From positions 124,001 through 188,000 of the forward strand of contig OY723281.1 in the NCBI GenBank assembly GCA_963210315.1: a stretch of 64,000 bases of DNA. Direction: 5' to 3'. Both the position numbers and the translations under genes were made by a program. The DNA is from Rhynchopus euleeides (Eukaryota; Euglenozoa; Diplonemea; Diplonemida; Diplonemidae). Below, in pieces: positions 31,152 to 38,727 of the stretch; the first letter of the stretch is position 1, and the number at the start of each line of letters is the position of its first letter. The notes below the pieces were generated by a model. The model was not told where the DNA came from, made no database searches, and worked only from the letters and a program-made list of their open reading frames with translations.

Positions 31152-32018
31152 ATGTGTCGCAGCATGGGACAGGTGCTCAGTTCCGGAAGGTCGTGCTTGC
31201 CTGTCACAGGACACACCTACAAGGGCTTGTTCCGCTACCTCTTTGTCTCCCTTGCAGACCTCATGCATTTCCGGTATGCAGACATCCCCTGGCGCTTCTG
31301 GGGATGCAAGGATGAGTCAGCCCGGATTCCCTTCTTGCGTGCTCGGATCTCAGGGCATATATTTCACTGGTTGATGGAGCATGCCGAAAAGGGATCAACG
31401 CGCAATGCCTACGTACACAGTCTCCATCATTGGTGGGCTCCAGAAGATGCAGTGCCTCTGCAGAACAACGACGAATTTGAAGAAGCAGAGAACGGACATC
31501 GCAAGAAAGATGCCGTTACAATCGCCAGCTCCGCAACTTACGAGAGAGATCTTGCGATGGCAGAAGAGAAGCGGCGCGCATCGGGCATGCCTTGGAAGGT
31601 TGCGCACCTGTCGCAGGACGGGATCCTCGGGTATAGAGAAGTCATCCTGTGTCCGTGTCTGCACACCCGACACGCTCATAGATTGGCTGTGTATGTTCTT
31701 TGCACACAGTTGACACAGCTGCAGAAGGGGTTTGTGCACTGCAACACACAGGACTTCGTTGAACCCATCAGCGCGCCCTACTTCCTGTTCCGGTTCCCCG
31801 AAGGACACCGCAAATTATCGCTCTGCTTGTGCAAAATGCCAATCCCGCTGGGGGCGACTTTCACACCATTCGTGTCATCCGAGGCGACTTTGAGCACGCT
31901 TGACCAACGCGCACAGCAGGAGGGGGATGACAGTTCTGACGAAGAAGATGAGGCCTGCAGGATGGCTTGTCTTGCCCAAGGTGTAACACAACTACGACAG
32001 GCGATGGCCGCACTTTGA
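31152..32018 (+). CDS. Unrecognised 288-aa protein of the CACGGTGG element
   Basis: ATG 31152 (MCRSMGQVLSSGRSCLPVTG) opens a frame of balanced composition ending TAA/TGA-side at 32018. Segments include LFRYLFVSLADLMHFRYADI, HIFHWLMEHAEKGSTRNAY, a Lys/Arg/Glu-rich middle (LAMAEEKRRASGMPW), a Cys/His-containing stretch (LCPCLHTRHAHRL), and an acidic tail (QQEGDDSSDEEDEA). It lies in the same strand order as 30214, just before the right palindromic end. No family recognised; because it is the largest frame within intact ends it is the best candidate for the mobility protein, or part of it. Confidence 0.55.
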   Translation: MCRSMGQVLSSGRSCLPVTGHTYKGLFRYLFVSLADLMHFRYADIPWRFWGCKDESARIPFLRARISGHIFHWLMEHAEKGSTRNAYVHSLHHWWAPEDAVPLQNNDEFEEAENGHRKKDAVTIASSATYERDLAMAEEKRRASGMPWKVAHLSQDGILGYREVILCPCLHTRHAHRLAVYVLCTQLTQLQKGFVHCNTQDFVEPISAPYFLFRFPEGHRKLSLCLCKMPIPLGATFTPFVSSEATLSTLDQRAQQEGDDSSDEEDEACRMACLAQGVTQLRQAMAAL

Positions 32019-32333
32019 CACCTCAAATTCTAACCGCTCACCTCCGCAGGTGTAGCCGCTACCAGGAGGATAGGTAGGTAGTCCAGAGTCCGGGGAAACT
32101 GACAGAAGCAAAACAAGCCCCTCCCCATCCCTCTTCCACCATGATTTTACCCCCCACGCCAGTAGACTGTAACTATATCATGGGAAAAATGGATGAAAAT
32201 AGGTGAAAAGACTCCCGCTAGGGGGAGTCAGACTCCCCCTAGCGGGAGTATAGACTCCCGCTAGCGGGAGTCTTTGACACCCGCTCAGACTCCCGCTCCC
32301 AGACTCCCGCTAGGGCCGCTGGAGTCCACCGTG

Positions 32334-33274
32334 TGGGGAACAAGCCCCCCAGTTAGGAACAGCCCTGGAAGGGGGTGGTTTTTTTTTTGGTGTGCACAGG
32401 GCATTTTATAGGGGCGAAATCTACGCTCATTTGGGCTTAAATGTGAGGCGTTCCCCGATTTTTTGACGGACCCCCCGGCAAGCGAGTCTTGTACTGAATG
32501 GGTCACCTCCCGGTTCCTCTCTCAGGGATCCGTGCTCGGGTCCAGCCTCGGGTGCCGGAGGTTAGTCCAAAAAATGGATTTCGGGACCGATCGGACGCGC
32601 AAGGACTTGTATGCATACAGGCACATGCCACGGGGGGTCTGGGGGGCGGAGCCCCCCAGCCGCCGGAGGCCACGGTAGTGAACATCTGTTCCTTCCGGGC
32701 GGACAGATTCCAGACTGTTCCTTGCGTGGGTACAGATTCTGCATGAGCCGGCTGCATCCTCCTGGGGCTACACAGGGTGGGCTGCATCCATTCCCTGATG
32801 TGACCCCAAAGGGTTTGGTCCAAGACAGTTATACAGCACAGGGGGGGTCTGGGGGGCGGAGCCCCCCCAGCCGCCGGAGGCCACGGTAGTGAACATCTGT
32901 TCCTTGCAGGTGTACAGATTCTGCATGAGCTGGCTGAGTCCTCCTGAGGCTACTGAGGGTCTGATGGTCTGCATTCCATTCTCTGATGTAACCTCAAAGG
33001 TTTGGGTACAAGACAGGTATACAGCACAGGGGGAGACGTACGCCACAGGGGGGGTCTGGGGGGCGGAGCCCCCCAGCCGCCGGAGGCCACGGTAGTGAAC
33101 GTCCGTCCCTTCGCGGCCTGCGTTTTCTCGGGGTTTGACAAAGAAACTGGACAGAAAAACGGTCGGGTAAGTTGCTCGCAGTCTGTGGGCATGAGTCCAC
33201 TCTCAGCTGCGAGGCTGCCCAGCCGCCACCAGTTTTCCACCCCCCGGATTTTTCCTGGAAATCTTTTTTTTTTT
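32334..33274. other. Hairpin-motif-rich spacer
   Basis: Holds three copies of the G-rich double-hairpin motif (32635, 32842, 33049), each followed by a gtgaacatctgttc-like phrase and a gatgtaacctcaaagg-like phrase. No gene. Confidence 0.5.
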
Positions 33275-33370
33275 GGAGTTGTGCTAACAACGCAGGAAAC
33301 TTTGCTATGCAGATCATGCAGGACACACCACACCCGCAGCAGGCGTGTGGGGTGTTCTCGCGATCGACGA
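33275..33370 (+). repeat. Split direct repeat A1
   Basis: 96 bp; 33275-33370 repeats at 37879-37974 with no obvious mismatch until the A/B junction (acgaagaattt here, acgaataccc there). Confidence 0.9.
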
Positions 33371-33473
33371 AGAATTTGCTGGTTCTTCTCTCGTGCTTGC
33401 CCTTACACAACACTTCTCGCTCACCTCCCCCGCGAGAAACCCCCACACGCCCCTTTCACCCCCACCCCAAGAG

Positions 33474-34730
33474 ATGACGAAACGCTCCGCCAAGCCGGCG
33501 AAGAAGAAGTCGCCGCCCCCTGCCGCGGTGCCGGAGCCTGAGGAGGAGGCTGAGGAGGAGGAGCAGCCCGAGGTGGACGCCACAAACGCCGCGGAGGCCG
33601 AGAGCGACGCGGGCGACGCAGGCGAGGCGGGCGATGCGGGCGACGCGGGCGCGGACGCCCCGGCTGGGGTGAAGGTGACCCCCCCGCAAACCCGCAGCGT
33701 GAGACGCGTGGTGCGGAGGCGGGGAAAGGCGTCCCCGGTGCCGCCACCCGTGATGGGCCACGAGGCCATGGTGGCGGAGCTGCAGGCGACGCTCCCGGGG
33801 CTGCTGGGCCCCCTGGTCCAGCAGGCGCTGGCCAACGCGCACGGACCGCCGGGGCACGCAGGGCATGCAGCCGGGCCCCCGCCGGGGCCGCAGACGGGGC
33901 CGCAGGCGCTGCAGCTGGGTTCCGCCGCGCTCCCGCCGCAGCATGGCATTGCGGGACAGATGCCGCCGGTGCCGGCGATTCCGGCCTCGGCGGGGCTGCA
34001 GCCGCCCCCGGTGGGGGGCGCGATCCTGGGGCCGGGAGCTCCCGCCCCCCCTCCGCCGGCCCCTGAGACGGGCGTGGACTGGTTCGTTCAGATTCTACGG
34101 GAGGAGGGGGAAAAAAGAAAGAAAGAGAAGGTGGGGGGGGAGGAGAAGGGGTTGGGGAAGCACGCGTTGGAGGTGCGGGCGTGGGCGGCGATGTCGCCCA
34201 CGGAAAAGGATGGGGCTGAGGTGATGCTGCACCACCACCTTGCTCCTCTGTTGAAAAAAGGGGAGGGGTCTCGGTCAGCGCCGCACGCGGCCACCCAGTC
34301 GGAGGCGCGGGCCATCCTTCGCAACGCGATCTTTCTCCTGCGCAAAGCTGGGCAGGTCCGTTCGGAGGAGGACTGGGTGCAGCTGGCGGTGTGGCAGATG
34401 GGCCGGGCCCAGGCTTTGTTGGAAGGGGAGGCTACGGGGGATTGGGGGAGAGCAAAGTTGGTGGAAGAACGTATTTGTGGTGCGGACCCGTTCCTCCCGG
34501 GGTACCTGAGTGACGGGGTGAAAGCGGGGGGGCCCCAAAAACCTGCTTTTCGGCTCACCCATGCGTCCCGCCCCCCCTACCTTTCCCAGAACCGTTCGTG
34601 GAGACCTGGGTGGGGTCAGGGGAGCAACCGGGGGGGCAAGGGGTGGGGCCCGTACCCGTTTCCGCAGGGCGGCAAGATCAAGGGGGGGAAAGCCGGCGGG
34701 GCCGCCCCCGCTGGAAACCCCCGCCTTTAA
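33474..34730 (+). CDS. Gag-like protein of the YR retrotransposon
   Basis: ATG 33474 (MTKRSAKPAKKKSPPPAA) gives 418 residues; the open frame reaches further up but only through the A1 repeat. Layout: basic start, acidic Glu-rich block (EEEAEEEEQPE), Asp/Ala/Gly repeats, Arg-rich RSVRRVVRRRGK, a Pro/Gly-rich linker, then a folded-looking part (ETGVDWFVQILREEGEKRKK to WGRAKLVEERICGADPFLPG). The tail is Arg/Gly/Trp/Asn-rich (RSWRPGWGQGSNRGGKGWG), which would suit nucleic-acid binding. No CCHC knuckle is present. It overlaps the YR frame by over 100 nt. Role as the particle or RNA-binding protein is inferred from position. Confidence 0.7.
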   Translation: MTKRSAKPAKKKSPPPAAVPEPEEEAEEEEQPEVDATNAAEAESDAGDAGEAGDAGDAGADAPAGVKVTPPQTRSVRRVVRRRGKASPVPPPVMGHEAMVAELQATLPGLLGPLVQQALANAHGPPGHAGHAAGPPPGPQTGPQALQLGSAALPPQHGIAGQMPPVPAIPASAGLQPPPVGGAILGPGAPAPPPPAPETGVDWFVQILREEGEKRKKEKVGGEEKGLGKHALEVRAWAAMSPTEKDGAEVMLHHHLAPLLKKGEGSRSAPHAATQSEARAILRNAIFLLRKAGQVRSEEDWVQLAVWQMGRAQALLEGEATGDWGRAKLVEERICGADPFLPGYLSDGVKAGGPQKPAFRLTHASRPPYLSQNRSWRPGWGQGSNRGGKGWGPYPFPQGGKIKGGKAGGAAPAGNPRL

Positions 34731-35608
34731 CCAAAGCGACCCGCGCAAGGATCCTGACCGCTGCGGAGGGCCATCTGAGAGGGGCCCTGGCGCCCACGAC
34801 GTGGGGGAGCTACGGTTCGGTGGCCAGGATGTTTTTTCTTTTTCAACAGGAATGGGAGGCACGGGAGGGGAAGACCCCCGTTCCCCATCTCGTGGTGCTT
34901 TTTCTTTCGCTGAAGCAGGAGGAAGGATTGTCGCCCCAGGCGGCCTTGCAGTACCTGCAGGCGCTCAAGGGGGTTCTGCACCGAGTTGGTTTGTTGCCCA
35001 AGCCGGTTCCTCCGTTGTTGAAGGACCTGGAGAGGTCGTTTCTGCGGGCAGGGGGCAGGAAGCCCATGAAGCAGGCCCCCCCCATCGAGTTTGCGGAGAT
35101 GCAGGAAGCAGTGCGTCAGGCGCGTTCTCCACTTTTGGCCTTGGCACTGGAGATGATGTGGGCGGGGGCGGCTCGTGGGGGGGACGTGAGGGGGCTGGTG
35201 TGGGAACGGGTGACGCCTCGTGTGGACGGGGTGGTGGTGGACTGGTCCGGGACGAAGTCGGACCCGTTCAAGATGGGGATGACCACAATCCTGTTCCTGT
35301 CGCCTGTGTGCCTTGCCCTGCTGTCTCACCTGAAGAACGTGCACCCCCCGCACGCCCTCCTTTTTCCCTTTTCGCAGGAGGTTTTTGCCAGGGCACTGAA
35401 GAAGGTGCATCCTCGGCTCACCGTGCACTCCGTGCGGAGGGGTGCATGCACTTTCCTGTTGCGGCAGGGAACGCCGTTGGACGAGATCGCAAAGATCTCA
35501 AGGCACGCCACGGTGGAAAGCCTGTTGAGGTATTTGCCAGTCGTAGAATTGCCTGCGGCAAAGAAGTCTTTGGAGCTCTCGACAATGTTGTCGTTGAGGC
35601 TCCGGTGA
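34598..35608 (+). CDS. Tyrosine recombinase of the retrotransposon
   Basis: The frame is open from at least 34598, where the first codon is GTG, overlapping the end of gag in the -1 frame. Translation is therefore more likely by -1 frameshift or re-initiation than from a normal start. Core: an N-terminal helical SAM-like region (TWGSYGSVARMFFLFQQEW), catalytic Arg in MMWAGAARGGDVRGLVW, Lys in DWSGTKSDPFKMG, H-x-x-R in HPRLTVHSVRRGACTFLLR, His in IAKISRHATVESLLRYLP, and the nucleophilic Tyr in the same segment. All catalytic positions are filled. It should integrate the circular DNA copy. It is distinct from the 9-kb YR, with little visible similarity outside the motifs. Confidence 0.85.
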   Translation: METWVGSGEQPGGQGVGPVPVSAGRQDQGGESRRGRPRWKPPPLTKATRARILTAAEGHLRGALAPTTWGSYGSVARMFFLFQQEWEAREGKTPVPHLVVLFLSLKQEEGLSPQAALQYLQALKGVLHRVGLLPKPVPPLLKDLERSFLRAGGRKPMKQAPPIEFAEMQEAVRQARSPLLALALEMMWAGAARGGDVRGLVWERVTPRVDGVVVDWSGTKSDPFKMGMTTILFLSPVCLALLSHLKNVHPPHALLFPFSQEVFARALKKVHPRLTVHSVRRGACTFLLRQGTPLDEIAKISRHATVESLLRYLPVVELPAAKKSLELSTMLSLRLR

Positions 35609-37371
35609 GGAAGAGGGCGAGGACGGGTCTGGGCCCGTTTTACAAGCCGCCCCACAGTGGGGGCTATGGGCCAGACATCTCGCCGAGATACGGGGGGGAG
35701 GTGTCGATACTGCGCAACCCGGATTTGTTTTCGGGGGCACACACGGAACGGTACTCGACACCGATCCACCGCAGTCCGAACCTCCCCCTTGCCAGGATTT
35801 CCCTTTCCCGTATTGATTTTTCAAAGTTGCTGTCCCTCCCCCACCCCCCCATTTTGCCCTTCTTGATCTCAATGCTTACCTGTGTTGCAACATTTCGTGC
35901 GCAGTTCCGGGACGGGGTGGATCTGGAGGACCCCAAGTGGGCGCGAGCTATCTCAAAGGGGATGCTCCGTCACAAAAAAGATTTACTGGAACAGCACGTG
36001 ATGGCGTCACCGGAACATCCGGTGAAGGTGGTGTTGGGTGTGTTTACCGTTTTGAAGTCTTCGGGGGTGGATGTCCGTCTTGTCGTCAACGGCAAGAAGA
36101 TAAACGCTGTTATGCAGCGCCCTCCCCCGATGCAATTGCCCTTGCTCCGTGATTTTGCTCTGCGTATGCTGGCGGCACGTTGGTGCATCCAGGAGGACGC
36201 AACTAGTTTTTTCTACCAGTTTCCCCTTGACCCTTGCATTGCTTCTTTCTTTGGTGTGAAGTTGGGAAATAGACGCGGCAGGTTCGTGACTATGGTCATG
36301 AAGGTGATGCCGATGGGCTGGAGTTGGGCCCCCTGCATCGCCCAGCACACCGCCCGCACACTCCTTCCGGCTGAGGAGGGGGAGGTATGGGTGGACAATT
36401 TTTTGGTGCTGGGGGACAGTGAAGAACAAGTTCTGCAGCGCCACAGCGCGCTGCGGGCAAGGTGTGAGTTTGTGGGGGTCGAGCTGAAGAAGGATACGGC
36501 CTACGGGCGTCCGTCGCAGCTGTTTGTGGCGATCGGACTGCAGTTCGACCTGCAGCGTGCAAGATTCCGTCTGGACCCAGACTGGGTGTCCAAATTTTTG
36601 ATGGCCCAAGCGTGGACCGAGCTGATGCGGGACAACGTGACGGCGAGGGAAGTGGCAGGTGTGTGTGGTGGTTTGATTTGGTTTCTTTTTGCTTCCTGGA
36701 CCCCGTTGTGTTTTCACGTCACAGTACTGGAGGTGTTTCGGGAGGTTGCAATTTTTGTGGAAGGAAAGGTGGAAAAGTGGGATCAGCGCCACAGTGTGTG
36801 TGAGTCCCGGAAACAAGACATGTGGGAAATGCGTCAGATTATCCGAAGGAACGAATGGATAAGTGCACCAGTGACCCTGCCAATCATCGAGATCTGGACT
36901 GATGCCTCCTCGGCCATGTGGGCGGTGGTGACACCCGACATGGTTTTTTACAACAAGTTCAAAGAGGAGGCGGCAGAGGCGCATATTTTTTTGAAGGAAT
37001 TCTTGGCGGTGGCGGCAGCGGCAGTCTGGATACGGCAGTACGCGCCGGGACACCAAGTAAACCTGAAAGTTGACAACTCGGCTGTGGTAGCGAGTGTGAA
37101 AGCCACGCACAGCAGAAACGGAAAAGCCAACAGGATGCTGGCGTTTATTTTGAGGGTGGTGAAGAGTGTGGGTGCACGTGTGGAAATTTCCTGGGTGGAG
37201 ACGGGGCGGCAGCTGGCGGATGGGTTTACCAGGGGCGACGTGGCCCCAATGATTGGGCCCGGGACAGTTCTACAGGATCCGGGGGTGCACGTGACACCCG
37301 ATGTGTGGAGCTTTTTTCGTGCTGCAAGTGTGTTTGAGTCTCCCATGAGAAAAAGGAAGAAGGAATCCTAA
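35593..37371 (+). CDS. Reverse transcriptase - RNase H of the retrotransposon
   Basis: The frame is open from 34561, but recognisable protein starts about 35593, near the YR stop, in the next -1 frame. RT blocks: RLVVNGKKINAVMQRPPPMQ, CIQEDATSFFYQFPLDP (first catalytic Asp), VTMVMKVMPMGWSWAPCIAQ, and EVWVDNFLVLGDSEE, where the usual xxDD pair is V-D-N (36391-36399). RNase H follows: Asp in EIWTDASSAMWAVV (36901), Glu in HIFLKEFLAVAAAA, Asp in NLKVDNSAVVASVK (37072), and Asp in RQLADGFTRGD (37219). The DEDD set is complete. No methyltransferase (DIRS) or hydrolase (Ngaro) is seen. Expression probably needs frameshifting or re-initiation, since no strong ATG opens the domain. Confidence 0.85.
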   Translation, partial: VEAPVRKRARTGLGPFYKPPHSGGYGPDISPRYGGEVSILRNPDLFSGAHTERYSTPIHRSPNLPLARISLSRIDFSKLLSLPHPPILPFLISMLTCVATFRAQFRDGVDLEDPKWARAISKGMLRHKKDLLEQHVMASPEHPVKVVLGVFTVLKSSGVDVRLVVNGKKINAVMQRPPPMQLPLLRDFALRMLAARWCIQEDATSFFYQFPLDPCIASFFGVKLGNRRGRFVTMVMKVMPMGWSWAPCIAQHTARTLLPAEEGEVWVDNFLVLGDSEEQVLQRHSALRARCEFVGVELKKDTAYGRPSQLFVAIGLQFDLQRARFRLDPDWVSKFLMAQAWTELMRDNVTAREVAGVCGGLIWFLFASWTPLCFHVTVLEVFREVAIFVEGKVEKWDQRHSVCESRKQDMWEMRQIIRRNEWISAPVTLPIIEIWTDASSAMWAVVTPDMVFYNKFKEEAAEAHIFLKEFLAVAAAAVWIRQYAPGHQVNLKVDNSAVVASVKATHSRNGKANRMLAFILRVVKSVGARVEISWVETGRQLADGFTRGDVAPMIGPGTVLQDPGVHVTPDVWSFFRAASVFESPMRKRKKES

Positions 37372-37389
37372 AAAAGGAATCGGAGGGCA

Positions 37390-37748
37390 GTGTAGGTTCC
37401 CGGTTCGGCCGGGTTCCACAGGTCAACAAGGGTGTTGGTAGGTTCCCGGAACGGCCGGTTTCTACAGGACAACAAGTATACAGTGGAGTAAGAGGTGATA
37501 CGGTGTTGCAACACATTTACGGCCACAGTCTTCGAGCTGGCAGGACAGAAAAACAAGAGCCGAGTGTAGGTTTCCGGTACGGCCGGATTCTACAGAACAA
37601 CGGGAAGTCAGGGGGTCAGGGCGATTGGTAAGGGGGGGAAAAGAAAATACCACAGAAATCAGTCACGACATGTAGGTTCTCGGTACGGCCGGGTTCTACA
37701 AATACCACTACCAAAGGGAGGTTCCCGGTACGGCCGGGTTCTCCAGAA
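37390..37748 (+). repeat. Five hairpin repeats in the retroelement 3' region
   Basis: taggttcccggtacggccgg followed by gttctac-ag recurs at about 37393, 37438, 37567, 37675 and 37720, with small changes. Each contains a CCCGG-loop-CCGGG stem. They lie between the RT stop and B1, so they may be packaging, replication-priming or recombination sites. Function inferred only. Confidence 0.75.
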
Positions 37749-37807
37749 GAGCACTTGAAGAGAGAGAAAAGGGGGGGGGGGGTTTATTTGTCCCTGAGGG
37801 TCCCAGA

Positions 37808-38025
37808 GGTGTTCTCGCGATCGACGAATACCCGCTGGTTCTTCTCTCCCCTTTCTGATTTGCAGACACAAAGTTTTTGGAGTTGTGCTAACAACGCAGG
37901 AAACTTTGCTATGCAGATCATGCAGGACACACCACACCCGCAGCAGGCGTGTGGGGTGTTCTCGCGATCGACGAATACCCGCTGGTTCTTCTCTCCCCTT
38001 TCTGATTTGCAGACACAAAGTTTTT
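37808..38025 (+). repeat. Split direct repeats B1-A2-B2
   Basis: B1 37808-37878, A2 37879-37974, B2 37955-38025. The junction ...aaagttttt/ggagttg... at 37878/37879 is the form expected from end-to-end joining. B2 stops at ...aaagttttt before ccttaaatg; A1 begins after a T run, so recombination at a short T tract fits. Confidence 0.9.
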
Positions 38026-38727
38026 CCTTAAATGTGAGGATTGGCCTCACTTTAGACCCCCTATAAAATGCTCTGGGTGTGCAGAGCAGGCCGTTCGCTA
38101 TCGTCCACAGATCCCGTATGGGGTGGACGAAGTTTTATTTGGGATTTTTGGGATTTTGAGATTTTTTTTAACCACAGGGAGGCGCCCCTCGGGGGCGCTT
38201 CGCGCCCCCTCGGGAGGTACACATTGGCTACCTTTCCTTGAGAGAGCAGATCGCTGCACTTCTGGCAAGGCTGTTAGTACCTCCGGAGGCACTCATAACC
38301 TTGCTTATGAGCGAAACGCCCGTAGATTGGCAGGGACCGCTGTGCCACACAGTTCGGCTGCCAGGGGGGTCTGGGGGGCGGAGCCCCCCAGCCGCCGGAG
38401 GCCACGGTAGTGAACATCTGTTCGTTGCGGATGGACAGATTCATGTAACTTGAAAGGACTTGGGCACCAGACATACGCCACAGGGGGGGTCTGGGCGGAG
38501 CAATACATCGTACTTTGGGGAAGGTCGTTGTGGTCTCCTTCTGACACTTCCTTCCTCGTGCATTCCCCATCCCCTGAGCCTCGTGATCCCGTGGGCTCTT
38601 TCACCACCCACCCCCCCTTCGGTGGGTGGGGGCCGAGCCCAGAATTTTTTTATCCCAACTTCCAGGCTGTATCCTGACACCAAAATCTGGTTTTTCCGGT
38701 GGCGAAAAAATTTTCTCGACCCTCGAT
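38026..38727. other. Spacer with one hairpin motif; no gene
   Basis: Contains a gcgcccctcgggggcgcttc hairpin (38180-38210), one G-rich double hairpin (38367) and a partial one (38483). No coding sequence. Confidence 0.4.

Larger units (their letters stand above)
29338..32333. mobile_element. CACGGTGG element 5 (3.0 kb, coding)
   Basis: The ends are CACGGTGGACTCCAGCGG and its exact inverse. TG flanks both sides (29336-29337 and 32334-32335). The right segmental-duplication copy keeps the empty site: gaaag-TG-gggaaca at 40127-40140, against gaaag-TG-[element]-TG-gggaaca here. Both sub-terminal regions carry ctcccgctagcgggag palindromes. A second internal left end (30098-30200) suggests a tandem or nested copy. 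Three coding-like frames lie inside (29568, 30214, 31152). CAC...GTG ends with a short target duplication recall the CACTA/Mirage/Chapaev group; membership is inference. Confidence 0.9.
33275..38025 (+). mobile_element. Tyrosine-recombinase retrotransposon, VIPER-like gene order
   Basis: A 4751-bp element with split direct repeats. A1 (33275-33370) starts ggagttgtgctaacaacgca. At the right end B1 (37808-37878), A2 (37879-37974) and B2 (37955-38025) follow, where A2 copies A1 and B1 copies B2 (gttctcgcgatcgacgaata ... gacacaaagttttt). A and B overlap by a 20-bp phrase. This A1-B1-A2-B2 plan is the hallmark of Ngaro/VIPER-type YR retroelements and allows a circular intermediate. ORF order is gag, YR, RT-RNase H in three different frames; DIRS and Ngaro place YR last, whereas VIPER/TATE place it before RT. 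All ORFs are open, so the copy may be recent. Confidence 0.9.

Noticed and set aside
28902..33100. Rho-independent terminators (GC hairpins)
   Set aside because: The hairpins are strong, but they are dispersed repeats in both orientations, not followed by T runs and not placed after genes.
34561..35592. N-terminal third of the 936-codon RT frame
   Set aside because: This part is antiphase to the YR gene, Pro/Gly/Arg-rich and without RT motifs; it stays open because the YR coding sequence is GC-rich. Real RT similarity starts near 35593.
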